From Streptomyces longispororuber (GTDB lineage Bacteria > Actinomycetota > Actinomycetes > Streptomycetales > Streptomycetaceae), in the NCBI RefSeq assembly GCF_014656095.1, contig NZ_BNBT01000008.1, positions 1-64,000 on the forward strand: DNA of 64,000 bases, written 5' to 3'. Shown here in pieces: positions 41,758 to 51,980 of this stretch. The notes below the pieces were generated by a model, which saw nothing but the letters and a program-made list of their open reading frames with translations, made no database searches and had not been told where the DNA came from. The position numbers and the translations under genes were made by a program. The stretch's first letter is position 1; every line of letters begins with the position of its first letter.

Positions 41758-43302
41758 TCAGTACGAGAAGGCCATGGGCCGGTCGGCGTCGGCTTCGGCG
41801 TCCGTGCCGGTGCTCGCACCACCGGGAGGGCCGCCGATCCTGGTGGGCGGGTTGAGGTCGGCCTCGGACAGCTTCGGCGGGCCCTGCCGGACGTACTTGA
41901 GCAGCAGCCGGACCTCGATGACGGCGAGGATCGCGTAGACCAGCGTGAAGACGACGAGCGAGGTGATCACTTCGCCCTGGGAGACGCCCGGGGAGACCGC
42001 GTCCTCGGTGCGCAGCACGCCGTAGACGACCCAGGGCTGGCGGCCGGTCTCCGTGAAGATCCAACCCCAGGCGGTGCCGATCAGCGGGAAGATCAGGGTC
42101 CACTGGGACAGCCGCCACCACCAGGTGCCCAGCTTCGGTGCCAGCTCCTTGTTCTTGGTGAGCATGAGCTTCGGCACCTCGTCGGGTCCCGTGCGGTGCT
42201 CGGGCGCGAGCCACACCTTGCGCCGGGTCAGCCACAGACCGGCCGTGCACAGGGCCATGGAGACACCGCCGAAGCCGATCATCCAGCGGTAGGACCAGTA
42301 GGCGGTGGGGATGTTGGGCCGGTAGTCGCCGGGGCCGAACTTCTCCTGCGCCTCTTTGTTGAGGTCGTTGATGCCGGGGATCTCGGCGTTGAAGTTGTTC
42401 TTGGCGAGGAAGGACAGCACGCCGGGTATCTCGATGGCGACCTTGTTGTGCCCCTCGGCGACGTCACCGTAGGCGAACAGGGAGAACGGCGCCGGCTTCT
42501 CCGACTCCCACAGGGCCTCGGCGGCCGACATCTTCATCGGCTGCTGCTCGTACATGACCTTGCCGAGCGTGTCGGCGCTGATCACGGTCAGCAGGGTGCC
42601 GACGAACGCGGTGACCAGGCCGAGCCGCAGCGACATGCGCATCGTGCGGACGTGCCGCTTCCTGCGCAGGTGGAAGATGGCGATGCCCGTCATGAAGGCG
42701 CCGCCGACCAGGATCGTCGCCGCGATCACGTGGAAGAAGTTGACCAGCGCCGTCTCCTGGAACAGCACCTTCGCGAAGTCGGTGAGCTCGGCGCGCTGCA
42801 CGCCGTCCCGCTCCACGAGCCGGTAGCCGACCGGGTGCTGCATAAAGGCGTTGGCGGCGATGATGAAGTACGCCGACAGGACGGTCCCGATGGAGACCAT
42901 CCAGATCGTCGCGCAGTGCAGCTTCTTCGGCAGCTTGTCCCAGCCGAAGATCCACAGCCCGATGAAGGTCGACTCGAAGAAGAAGGCGATCAGCGCCTCG
43001 AAGGCGAGCGGGGCACCGAAGACGTCGCCGACGAACCGCGAGTAGTCGGACCAGTTCATGCCGAACTGGAACTCCTGCACGATGCCGGTGACCACGCCCA
43101 TCGCGATGTTGATCAGGAACAGCTTGCCCCAGAACTTGGTGGCCCTGAGGTACTGCTCCTTGCCCGTACGCACCCAGGCGGTCTCCAGGATCGCCGTCAG
43201 GGCGGCCAGGGAGATCGTCAGCGGGACGAAGAGGAAGTGGTAGACGGTGGTGATGCCGAACTGCCATCGCGCCAGGGTCTCCGGCGCCAGTGCCAGGTCC
43301 AC
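41758..43302 (-). CDS. cydA: cytochrome bd oxidase subunit I
   Basis: 514 residues. Heme-ligand regions are recognisable: H22 (TTVYHFLFVPL) for the high-spin heme, NFFHVIAATILVGG for b558 His, and the signature GWIFTETGRQPW. A moderate Q-loop follows. The C-terminal tail is acidic. GTG 43302 is set by AAGGAG 9 nt upstream. First gene of the cyd operon; a perfect Rex operator lies 84 nt upstream, so expression should rise when NADH is high or oxygen low. Confidence 0.96.
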   Translation of the reverse strand: MDLALAPETLARWQFGITTVYHFLFVPLTISLAALTAILETAWVRTGKEQYLRATKFWGKLFLINIAMGVVTGIVQEFQFGMNWSDYSRFVGDVFGAPLAFEALIAFFFESTFIGLWIFGWDKLPKKLHCATIWMVSIGTVLSAYFIIAANAFMQHPVGYRLVERDGVQRAELTDFAKVLFQETALVNFFHVIAATILVGGAFMTGIAIFHLRRKRHVRTMRMSLRLGLVTAFVGTLLTVISADTLGKVMYEQQPMKMSAAEALWESEKPAPFSLFAYGDVAEGHNKVAIEIPGVLSFLAKNNFNAEIPGINDLNKEAQEKFGPGDYRPNIPTAYWSYRWMIGFGGVSMALCTAGLWLTRRKVWLAPEHRTGPDEVPKLMLTKNKELAPKLGTWWWRLSQWTLIFPLIGTAWGWIFTETGRQPWVVYGVLRTEDAVSPGVSQGEVITSLVVFTLVYAILAVIEVRLLLKYVRQGPPKLSEADLNPPTRIGGPPGGASTGTDAEADADRPMAFSY

Positions 43303-43385
43303 GTCGTCTTTCTCCTTACGTGCCGTGGTCGTAGCGGCAGTTTGCCCCTTATGTCATGGACATCCCGGGGCAAGCGGGGCACGCT

Positions 43386-43401
43386 TGTGAACGCGTTCAC
43401 A
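43386..43401. promoter_or_regulatory. Rex operator (ROP) of the cyd operon
   Basis: TGTGAACGCGTTCACA, a perfect 16-bp palindrome identical to the known S. coelicolor Rex site core. An additional inverted pair GCTTGTGA (43383-43390)/TCACAAGC (43403-43410) surrounds it. A candidate -10 (CATAAT on the minus strand, ~43412-43417) sits immediately upstream, so bound Rex would block initiation. Confidence 0.93.
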
Positions 43402-43689
43402 TTCACAAGCAATTATGTCCTATGAACACCACGGCTTGAAAGGGGGGTCCCGTTACCGCAGGGAACGGGCTAGAGCACAGGCCTCTACCGTGACTCGCGC
43501 CGCCCTGACCAGGCACTTTCGGGCTCGGAGGGGTGCTGGGGGCAAGAGCGGGGCCGCGCGCAAGGCGCTCGCGCACGTCAAGTTGTCCCTTGCGGGGCTC
43601 TCGGGGCCGTTCGGCCCTGGCGGAGAGGCGGGCGGCGAGGGACCGGGCGGCGGCAGGTCGCGCCCGGGCATACGAAGGGGACATACGAA

Positions 43690-43725
43690 GGCCGGACGGC
43701 CATGCGCTCGCGCTGCCGTCCGGCC
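43690..43725 (-). terminator. terminator of hisC
   Basis: GGCCGGACGGC and its exact complement with a 14-nt loop, about 90 nt past the hisC stop; a second hairpin (GGCGGCCGG/CCGGCCGCC, 43741-43765) lies between. Confidence 0.65.
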
Positions 43726-43814
43726 CTACGTCTCACCTGGGGCGGCCGGTGCTCCCCGGCCGCCTCCTGCGGCAGGCCGCCGCCCCTCCTGGAGCTCCTC
43801 CCTGGAGCTCCTTC

Positions 43815-44894
43815 CTAGAGCTCCTTGCGGAAGGCCTCCGCCGCCTTCAGGAAGATGTCGTTGGCCTCCGTCTCGCCGATCGTGACGCGGACGCCCTCAC
43901 CGGCGAACGGCCGCACGGTGACGCCCGCCTGCTCGCACGCGGCGGCGAAGTCCACCGTCCGGTCGCCGAGGCGCAGCCAGACGAAGTTCGCCTGGGTGTC
44001 GGGCACCGTCCAGCCCTGCCCCCGCAGCCCCTCCAGGACACGCGTGCGCTCGGTGACCAGGGTGTCGACGCGGCTGAGCAGTTCGCCCTCCGCGCGCAGC
44101 GAGGCCACCGCCGCGTCCTGGGCGAGCTGGCTCACCCCGAACGGCACCGCCGTCTTGCGCAGGGCGGCCGCCACCGGCTCGTGCGCGATCGCGAAGCCGA
44201 CCCGCAGCCCCGCGAGGCCGTAGGCCTTGGAGAAGGTCCGCAGCACACAGACGTTGGGCCGGTCACGGTAGAGCTCGATCCCGTCGGGGACCTCCGGGTC
44301 CCGGACGAACTCGCGGTAGGCCTCGTCGAGCACCACGAGGATGTCGCTGGGCACCCGGTCGAGGAAGCGCTCGAGCTCGGCCCTGCGGACCGATGTGCCG
44401 GTGGGGTTGTTGGGGTTGCAGACGAAGATCAGGCGAGTGCGGTCGGTAATGGCCGCCGCCATGGCGTCGAGGTCGTGCACCTCGCCGGACGTCAGCGGCA
44501 CCCGCACCGCCGTGGCCCCGCTGATCTGCGTGATGATCGGGTACGCCTCGAAGGAGCGCCAGGCGTAGATCACTTCGTCGCCGGGGCCCGAGGTGGCCTG
44601 GACCAACTGCTGCGCGACGCCGACGGAGCCGGTGCCCGTCGCGACGTGGGCGGCGGGCACCCCGAAGTGCTCGGCCAGCTCGCTCATCAGCCCCGTGCAG
44701 GCCATGTCCGGGTACCGGTTGAAGGAGCGGACCGCCTCCATCGCGGTCTCCATCACCCCGGGCAGCGGCGGGTAGGGGTTCTCGTTCGAGGACAGCTTGT
44801 AGGCCTGCGCGCCCTCGGCCGCGGCGGGCTTGCCCGGCTTGTAGGTGGGGATACCCTCCAGCACGGCACGCAGCCTGGGGCTCGTCTCGCTCAC
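43815..44894 (-). CDS. hisC: histidinol-phosphate aminotransferase
   Basis: 359 residues, class I/II PLP aminotransferase. Substrate-binding start [31 protein letters not shown] and the PLP-lysine motif [14 protein letters not shown] are all typical. It converts imidazole-acetol phosphate and glutamate to histidinol phosphate; outside a his operon here, it may also be used for aromatic amino acids. GTG 44894 is set by GAGGAGG about 7 nt upstream; an ATG at 44915 is in frame. Confidence 0.92.
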   Translation of the reverse strand: MSETSPRLRAVLEGIPTYKPGKPAAAEGAQAYKLSSNENPYPPLPGVMETAMEAVRSFNRYPDMACTGLMSELAEHFGVPAAHVATGTGSVGVAQQLVQATSGPGDEVIYAWRSFEAYPIITQISGATAVRVPLTSGEVHDLDAMAAAITDRTRLIFVCNPNNPTGTSVRRAELERFLDRVPSDILVVLDEAYREFVRDPEVPDGIELYRDRPNVCVLRTFSKAYGLAGLRVGFAIAHEPVAAALRKTAVPFGVSQLAQDAAVASLRAEGELLSRVDTLVTERTRVLEGLRGQGWTVPDTQANFVWLRLGDRTVDFAAACEQAGVTVRPFAGEGVRVTIGETEANDIFLKAAEAFRKEL

Positions 44895-45605
44895 CGCGGT
44901 CCTCCTCGTGATCATCCGACCTTCAATGCTTCTCACCTTATGAGGATTCGCCGCCGCTGCGAATGCCCTGGCGAAGTAATCGGTGTGGACGGGCTCCGCG
45001 GGGCCGGCCCGGGCGCCCTCCGAACCACCGGCAGACCGCCGGAAGCCCTCCGAACCACCGGCAGACCGCCGGGAGCCCTCCGGCGCACCCCAGTAGACGG
45101 GCCCCGGAAGGCGGGCCGCAAAAAGCCCCGCGCATCACCGAGAGGCCCTGCCCTCGCTCGCGGACGAGCCGTGCAGCGACCCCACCTCGGGCTCCAGAGC
45201 CTGAGCCCCCCTCCACCAGCACCCCCCGGCCCCCACCACGGCTCCCGCGGCGACCCCCACCACGCCCCCCACCACGGCCCCCGCCGTGGACCCACTCCGC
45301 ACCCCCTGAACCCACTCCGGCTCACCACCACCGCGCACACCCCGAAGGGGCGCCCCCGCCAGAACCACGCGCCGGTGGCTCACTCCGTGGCGCGCGTCCC
45401 CCGTGCAGGTGAGTTGAGACCTCTTCGAGACCTGGCCCATTTGGCAGGCCTCCACGCGACGACAAGGGGGCGATACCGAGTCACTGGCCCAACTCCCTTG
45501 CTTTCGAAGGTGATTGCCCCGTCACGGCCATGCAGAATCGTGCCTGTCAACGGGTGAATATGCGCCCGCACTACCCACCCCCATGAGCCCTACTATCGGC
45601 TCGCC
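44895..45605. other. 711-bp divergent region between hisC and the LacI gene
   Basis: It contains a 30-bp direct repeat (45015-45044, 45045-45074, partial to 45089), a CCCCCACCACG-rich tract (45220-45290) and, at the far end, TACTAT (45591-45596) 9 nt before the LacI ATG. A short minus-strand frame ending near 45135 could encode a ~55-residue Gly-zipper peptide (see findings), otherwise nothing is credible. Confidence 0.55.
45015..45089. repeat. 30-bp tandem repeat (2.5 copies)
   Basis: GCCCTCCGAACCACCGGCAG-type units at 45015 and 45045 differ by one base; a third copy is cut after 15 bp. Confidence 0.85.
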
Positions 45606-46727
45606 ATGACAGCAGCAGGGAAGCACCAGGTGAGCCGAGCGGAGACCGCCCGCCGGGGCAACAGGCAGAGCCGAGCCGGCATCAGAGACGTCGCCGCCGC
45701 AGCCGGTGTCTCCATCACGACTGTCTCCGACGCGCTCAACGGCAAGGGCCGGTTGCCCGATGCCACTCGACGCCATGTCCGTGAGGTCGCCGACCGCCTC
45801 GGCTACCGCCCGTCGGCCGCGGCCCGCACGCTGCGCACGGGCAAGTCGGGGCTCATCGGCCTGACCGTGACGACGTACGGGGATGAACCTTTCACCTTCA
45901 CGGAGTTCGCGTACTTCGCGGAGATGGCGAGAGCCGCCACCTCCGCCGCGCTCGCCCGGGGCTACGCCCTGGTCATCCTGCCCGCGACCTCGCGCCGCAG
46001 CCCCGTCGACGTCTGGTCGAACGTGGCGCTCGACGGCACCGTCGTCGTCGACCCCTCCGACCACGACCCGGTGGTCAGCGAGCTGGTCCGCCAGGGCCTG
46101 CCGGTGGTCTCCGACGGCCGCCCCGCCGGGGCGCTGCCGGTGACGGCCTGGGTCGACAACGACCACGAGGCCGCGGTCCTGGAGATCCTCGAGCACCTCG
46201 CCGCCGCCGGCGCCCGCCGCATCGGCCTGCTCACGGGCACCACCACCGACACGTACACCCATCTGTCCACGACCGCCTACCTGCGCTGGTGCGAGCGCGT
46301 CGGCCAGGACCCGGTCTACGAGTCCTACCCGGCCCACGACCCGTGCGCGGGCGCCGTGGCCGCCGACCGCCTGCTCGCCCGGCCGGACCGGCCCGACGCC
46401 GTGTACGGCCTGTTCGACCCGAACGGCACCGACCTGCTCGCCGCGGCCCGCCGCTACGGCCTGCGCGTACCCGACGACCTGCTCCTCGTGTGCTGCAGCG
46501 AGTCGACGGTGTACGCCACCACCGAGCCGCCCATCACCACGCTGTCGCTGAAACCGCGCCGCATCGGCACGGCCGTCGTCCAGTTGCTCATCGACGCCAT
46601 CGAGGGCTTGGACACCGGCCGTCCCGTCGAGCAGGTGATACCGACCGAGCTGATCGTGCGCACCTCGTCCGAGCGACGTCCGCCGCGCACGACCGTCAGT
46701 CCGCCCCGCTCGCCCGGCCACAGCTAG
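45606..46727 (+). CDS. LacI-family transcriptional regulator
   Basis: 373 residues. HTH at ~25-70: IRDVAAAAGVSITTVSDALNGKGRL with the hinge LGYRPSAAARTLRTGK. The sugar-binding-protein-like effector domain (~80-355) contains VDNDHEAAVLEILEHLAAAGARRIG. Effector unknown; no sugar transport or catabolism genes are adjacent, so it may control distant targets. The C-terminal 15 residues are Pro/Arg-rich. TACTAT upstream suggests a near-leaderless transcript. Confidence 0.92.
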   Translation: MTAAGKHQVSRAETARRGNRQSRAGIRDVAAAAGVSITTVSDALNGKGRLPDATRRHVREVADRLGYRPSAAARTLRTGKSGLIGLTVTTYGDEPFTFTEFAYFAEMARAATSAALARGYALVILPATSRRSPVDVWSNVALDGTVVVDPSDHDPVVSELVRQGLPVVSDGRPAGALPVTAWVDNDHEAAVLEILEHLAAAGARRIGLLTGTTTDTYTHLSTTAYLRWCERVGQDPVYESYPAHDPCAGAVAADRLLARPDRPDAVYGLFDPNGTDLLAAARRYGLRVPDDLLLVCCSESTVYATTEPPITTLSLKPRRIGTAVVQLLIDAIEGLDTGRPVEQVIPTELIVRTSSERRPPRTTVSPPRSPGHS

Positions 46728-46735
46728 GTTCCGGC

Positions 46736-46769
46736 GCGTCGGCCCCGGTCCACGACCCGGGGCCGACGC
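46736..46769 (+). terminator. terminator of the LacI gene
   Basis: GCGTCGGCCCCGG and its exact complement (13 bp) around an 8-nt loop, 8 nt past the stop. Confidence 0.75.
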
Positions 46770-46900
46770 CCGCCGGGATCCGCCCGGGCTGTCGTGACCT
46801 GTGGGGAAACCTCGGTCCAATTCGGGAGAAAACCATGGTGAACTGGGGCTCCCCGTCGATTCACCACCCCTGGTGCACCACACAGCGACAGCCGCATTCC

Positions 46901-46906
46901 TATGAT
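46901..46906 (+). promoter_or_regulatory. -10 element before the metallophosphoesterase
   Basis: TATGAT, followed by ~80 nt to the ATG at 46987; -35 unclear. Inverted repeats ACCATGGT and GGTGAA...TTCACC lie 30-70 nt upstream and could bind a regulator. Confidence 0.35.
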
Positions 46907-46986
46907 GGGCGGACGACACCGCGGGCCGCTGCGACCAGGCAGTCCGATCCCGGTGCAGATGCGGCGCAATGGTGGTGGAGGGGTCG

Positions 46987-48642
46987 ATGACTCAGGGGGC
47001 CGGTCAGGGACCCGAGGTGCGGACGGCGACGCTGCGCGACTTCCGCGTTCCCGCATATGTGTACGAGGGCGTCCGCGAGACCGGGACCCAGGCCGCCGAC
47101 CAGGCCCGTCAGTCCGTCCATCAGCCCGCCGACCAGGCCCACCGCCCCACCGTCCCCGGCCAGCACCAGCCGCTCGCCCCCGGGCACCAGTCCATCCCCG
47201 GACACCAGTCCGTCGATTCCGGGCACCAGTCCGTCGACCCCGGGCACCCGTCCGCCGTGAACGGTCACCACCCGACCGAAGTCGGTCAGCACCCCGCCGC
47301 CCCCGGCCCCCGTTCCCCCGAGTACGGCGAGCAGCCCCAGGACCACGGCTACCGCCCCGCCGCGCCGGCCGACCACGGCGTGCCCCCGGCCGAGTACGTC
47401 GGACAGCCCGTGGAGCAGATCCCCCACCCGGACCCGTACGACGAGCAGCCGGAGACGTACGACGGGCAGCCGGCCGAGTACGCCGGGCAAACGGACGCCT
47501 ATGCGGGCCAGGCGGACCAGGCCCACGCCATCCAGCCCGCGGAGGCGCAGGGCGGTCTCACGCCGCGCGTTCCCGCGCAGCCGGGCCCGGGGCTCGCCGC
47601 GCACGCCCCCGAGGGCCCCTCGCACCCCGCGGCCCCGCAGGCGGCCGTGGGCGCCCCGGACCCCCTGACGGCGCAGACCCACCCCGGGTCGGCCGCCGAC
47701 GTGCCCGAGGGCTACACCCCCACGGAGCGCGACCTGCCCGTCATCGGCCGCCGCGGCGACACCGTGCAGGTCGAGGTGCGCGAGATGCCCGAGCCGCCGC
47801 CCGCCCCGGGCACGGAGGAGCTCGGTCCGCTGTACGTCGTCGGCGACGTCCACGGCTACCTGGACGAGCTGGTCGCGGCGCTCCAGGCCGAGGGGCTCAT
47901 CGACACCGACCTCACGTGGTGCGCGGGCAACACCCGGCTGTGGTTCCTCGGCGACTTCACCGACCGCGGACCCGACGGCATCGGCGTCATCGACCTGGTG
48001 ATGCGCCTGTCCGCCGAGGCCGCCGCCGCAGGCGGCTACTGCAAGGCGCTCATGGGCAACCACGAGCTGCTGCTCATCGGCGCCAAGCGCTTCGGCGACA
48101 CGCCGGTCAACTCCGGCGCAGGCACCGCCACGTTCCAGGCCGCCTGGCTCCTCAACGGCGGCCAGAAGACGGACATGGAGCGCCTGGAGGACCACCACCT
48201 GCAGTGGATGGCCCGCCTGGACGCCATCGAGGAGGAGGACGGGCACCTGCTCGTGCACTCCGACACCACCGCGTACCTCGACTACGGCGACTCCATCGAA
48301 GAGGTCAACGACACCATCCGCGAGGCCCTCACGCGCAACGACCCGGACGAGTACTGGGACCTCTTCCGGAAGTTCACCAAGCGCTTCGCCTTCCGCGACG
48401 ACAACGGCGCCCAGGCCGTGCGCGAGCTCCTCGACGTCTACGGCGGCAGCCGCATCGTCCACGGCCACAGCCCCATCCCGTACCTCCTGGGAGAGGTCGG
48501 CTCCGAGTACGACGGGGACGACGACGGCCGTCCCGTGATCGAGGGCCCGCACATCTACGCCGACGGCCTCGCCATCGCCATGGACGGCGGAGTGACCATG
48601 GCCGGAAAACTACTGGTGTGCCAGCTCCCTCTGGCTAACTGA
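46987..48642 (+). CDS. PPP-type metallophosphoesterase with disordered His/Gln/Pro-rich N-terminus
   Basis: 551 residues. Residues ~30-260 are low-complexity (PGHQS repeats, Gln/His/Pro/Tyr), probably disordered. The catalytic domain (~275-545) has the phosphoprotein-phosphatase/ApaH-like motif set: GDVHG (D287, H289), GDFTDRG, GNHE, and late HGHSP and DGG. It hydrolyses phosphoesters of nucleotides or proteins with two metals; exact substrate unknown. No membrane segment. The unusual tail may mediate interactions or condensates. Good Shine-Dalgarno (GGAGGGG) 4-10 nt upstream. Single gene after a terminator. Confidence 0.86.
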   Translation: MTQGAGQGPEVRTATLRDFRVPAYVYEGVRETGTQAADQARQSVHQPADQAHRPTVPGQHQPLAPGHQSIPGHQSVDSGHQSVDPGHPSAVNGHHPTEVGQHPAAPGPRSPEYGEQPQDHGYRPAAPADHGVPPAEYVGQPVEQIPHPDPYDEQPETYDGQPAEYAGQTDAYAGQADQAHAIQPAEAQGGLTPRVPAQPGPGLAAHAPEGPSHPAAPQAAVGAPDPLTAQTHPGSAADVPEGYTPTERDLPVIGRRGDTVQVEVREMPEPPPAPGTEELGPLYVVGDVHGYLDELVAALQAEGLIDTDLTWCAGNTRLWFLGDFTDRGPDGIGVIDLVMRLSAEAAAAGGYCKALMGNHELLLIGAKRFGDTPVNSGAGTATFQAAWLLNGGQKTDMERLEDHHLQWMARLDAIEEEDGHLLVHSDTTAYLDYGDSIEEVNDTIREALTRNDPDEYWDLFRKFTKRFAFRDDNGAQAVRELLDVYGGSRIVHGHSPIPYLLGEVGSEYDGDDDGRPVIEGPHIYADGLAIAMDGGVTMAGKLLVCQLPLAN

Positions 48643-48837
48643 GCGTCCACCGGGCAGGGGCACCACGAGTACACCGCGCGGAGACGGGACCACGCTGGCC
48701 AGCGGGCCAATTCTGGAAACCCCCTGTCACCGCGTACTGTCACGGCTCTACCATCGCTCTATCCGTAGCAGGCTCCCCTCCGTTCCTGCCCGACGGCTCG
48801 TGACCCTGCGAGCCCCAGCCCTACGGAGCATCGGGGG

Positions 48838-49716
48838 ATGCACATGAACAGCGCTCCACACCTGCTCAATGAGGACCGCCCCGAGTACACGCGGATCCTC
48901 GACGAGGCGCTGCGCACCGCACCGAACCGCCCGGAGCTGGCCGCGGTGGGCCAGCGACTCAACCCCGAGCAGCTACGCACCATGGCGCTCAACGCCACTG
49001 CACTGATCACGGCCGCGGCAGCGGCCGAATACCGCCATTATGTGAAGGTCCGTGAGGATCTGCGCGACTCCGGCACCTCCGCCTCACCACCGGTCCGTGA
49101 AGGGAGCGGACCCAGCTCCACCCCGGCCGAATCCGCGTCCGGCGGCGTCGGTCTCGCCACGATGGGCGAGGTCACCGAGACCGCAGGGGCCGGAGCGGTC
49201 GCCGTGGTCGCGGTGCTCGCCCCGCTGCTCGCGGGCGCGGCCGCCGCGATCTTCCTGCTCGTCGGCTACATCCTGAAGATGCTCGACCCCGAGCCCGCCT
49301 TCGCGGACACCCTGCTCACCGCCGGGTGGCTGTTCGGCGCGCTCACGGCGGCCGCCATCCTGGTCGCCGCGGTCGGCCTGCTCCTGACCGCCCTGCGCAA
49401 CGGCTCCACTTCCCTCCAGGCAGGCTCGCACGACGAGCGGAACACGGAAGTGGAACGGGCCAGGGAGGCCTGGAGCCAGGCACTCCTGGAGCGCGGCATC
49501 CTGCCGTTCCTGCGGGAGGCGCTCGCGGAGCCGGGCACGACGCCCGGACCCCGGACGCCGCCCGCCGGCCCGACCGGGCGCATGCCGCAGCTCGGCTACC
49601 ACAAGCCGGGGTTCAGCAGCCCTGAGGGCGGCTCCACCACCGGCACCCGGCCGAGCTACTCCAGCCCGGACTTCTCCAGCCCGGACTACGGAGGGCCCGA
49701 GCACCGGCCCGAGTAA
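48838..49716 (+). CDS. conserved membrane protein of unknown function
   Basis: 292 residues. A soluble helical N-terminus (~10-80) with NEDRPEYTRILDEALRTAP, then two membrane helices (~118-148, ~160-188) and a cytoplasmic or exposed Pro/Ser/Gly-rich tail with repeated SSPDFSSPDY units. I do not recognise a named domain. ATG 48838 has GGAG nine bases upstream; ATG 48844 is also in frame. Confidence 0.75.
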   Translation: MHMNSAPHLLNEDRPEYTRILDEALRTAPNRPELAAVGQRLNPEQLRTMALNATALITAAAAAEYRHYVKVREDLRDSGTSASPPVREGSGPSSTPAESASGGVGLATMGEVTETAGAGAVAVVAVLAPLLAGAAAAIFLLVGYILKMLDPEPAFADTLLTAGWLFGALTAAAILVAAVGLLLTALRNGSTSLQAGSHDERNTEVERAREAWSQALLERGILPFLREALAEPGTTPGPRTPPAGPTGRMPQLGYHKPGFSSPEGGSTTGTRPSYSSPDFSSPDYGGPEHRPE

Positions 49717-49731
49717 CCCGAAGGACGTCAC

Positions 49732-49783
49732 CCGGTCGCCGGTCGGCGACGGGAGCGGCCCGGTCGCCGCCCGGCGACGGGGC
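49732..49783. terminator. tandem hairpins between convergent genes
   Basis: Two stem-loops around GTCGCC...GGCGAC (49732-49753 and 49763-49778); further downstream a perfect CCCGTAC-GCCG-GTACGGG (49874-49891) and GGGCCCGG-CCG-CCGGGCCC (49905-49923) lie near the thiC end. The 234-bp gap therefore holds several hairpins and no gene. Confidence 0.55.
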
Positions 49784-49950
49784 CACTCCGGTCCCGATCA
49801 AGGCCGGCGCCGACCCCCGCGCAGGGCGCGCCAGGCCCCCGCCCCGGCGCGCCAAGAGGCCGCTCCGCCCTGCCCGTACGCCGGTACGGGCCGCCCGAAC
49901 AGGCGGGCCCGGCCGCCGGGCCCCGCGTCCACGGGGTCCAGGACCGGCGC

Positions 49951-51783
<1,833 letters not shown>

Positions 51784-51784
51784 C

Positions 51785-51899
51785 TACGCCGGCATTACCC
51801 GGTAACAGGTTCGGCGGTCGACGCAGCGGTTCCCGTACGGTCCGAATGCCGTTCGTACGGAGGTCAGCGCCCTCTCAGCCCGGTGCTCCGAGCTCCCGC
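51785..51899 (-). ncRNA. TPP (thi-box) riboswitch of thiC
   Basis: On the minus strand the leader contains the pyrimidine-sensor core GGGCTGAGAGGGC and, after a long P3 extension, the pyrophosphate-sensor core CCGAACCTGTTACCGGGTAATGC. These are the two conserved thi-box elements in correct order. The 3' edge lies 14 nt before the thiC start, so translational masking of the start is likely. Confidence 0.95.
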
Positions 51900-51980
51900 G
51901 TGTGCAAAGGTGCCTCCACGCTAGCGTCATATCGGGCGCGGTGAACAGAGGGCCCCCTCCGTTCTTGCGATGATCGGGCC

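Larger units (their letters stand above)
43303..43814. other. 512-bp region between cydA start and hisC end
   Basis: It holds the cyd promoter and Rex operator at the cydA side, hisC-side hairpins at 43690-43725 and 43741-43765, and three ~13-bp repeats (CTGGAGCTCCTT, ~43787-43826) running into the hisC stop. The open frames through it are low-complexity Ala/Gly/Pro/Arg and not credible genes. Confidence 0.6.

Noticed and set aside
40555..43425. 956-residue plus-strand frame across cydB and cydA
   Set aside because: Antisense to two genes with clear oxidase signatures; no domain of its own.
44938..45315. Gly/Trp/Arg-rich minus-strand frames between hisC and the LacI gene
   Set aside because: Derived from tandem repeats and C-tracts; frame and composition do not look like a protein, except for the short candidate listed as a low-interest finding.
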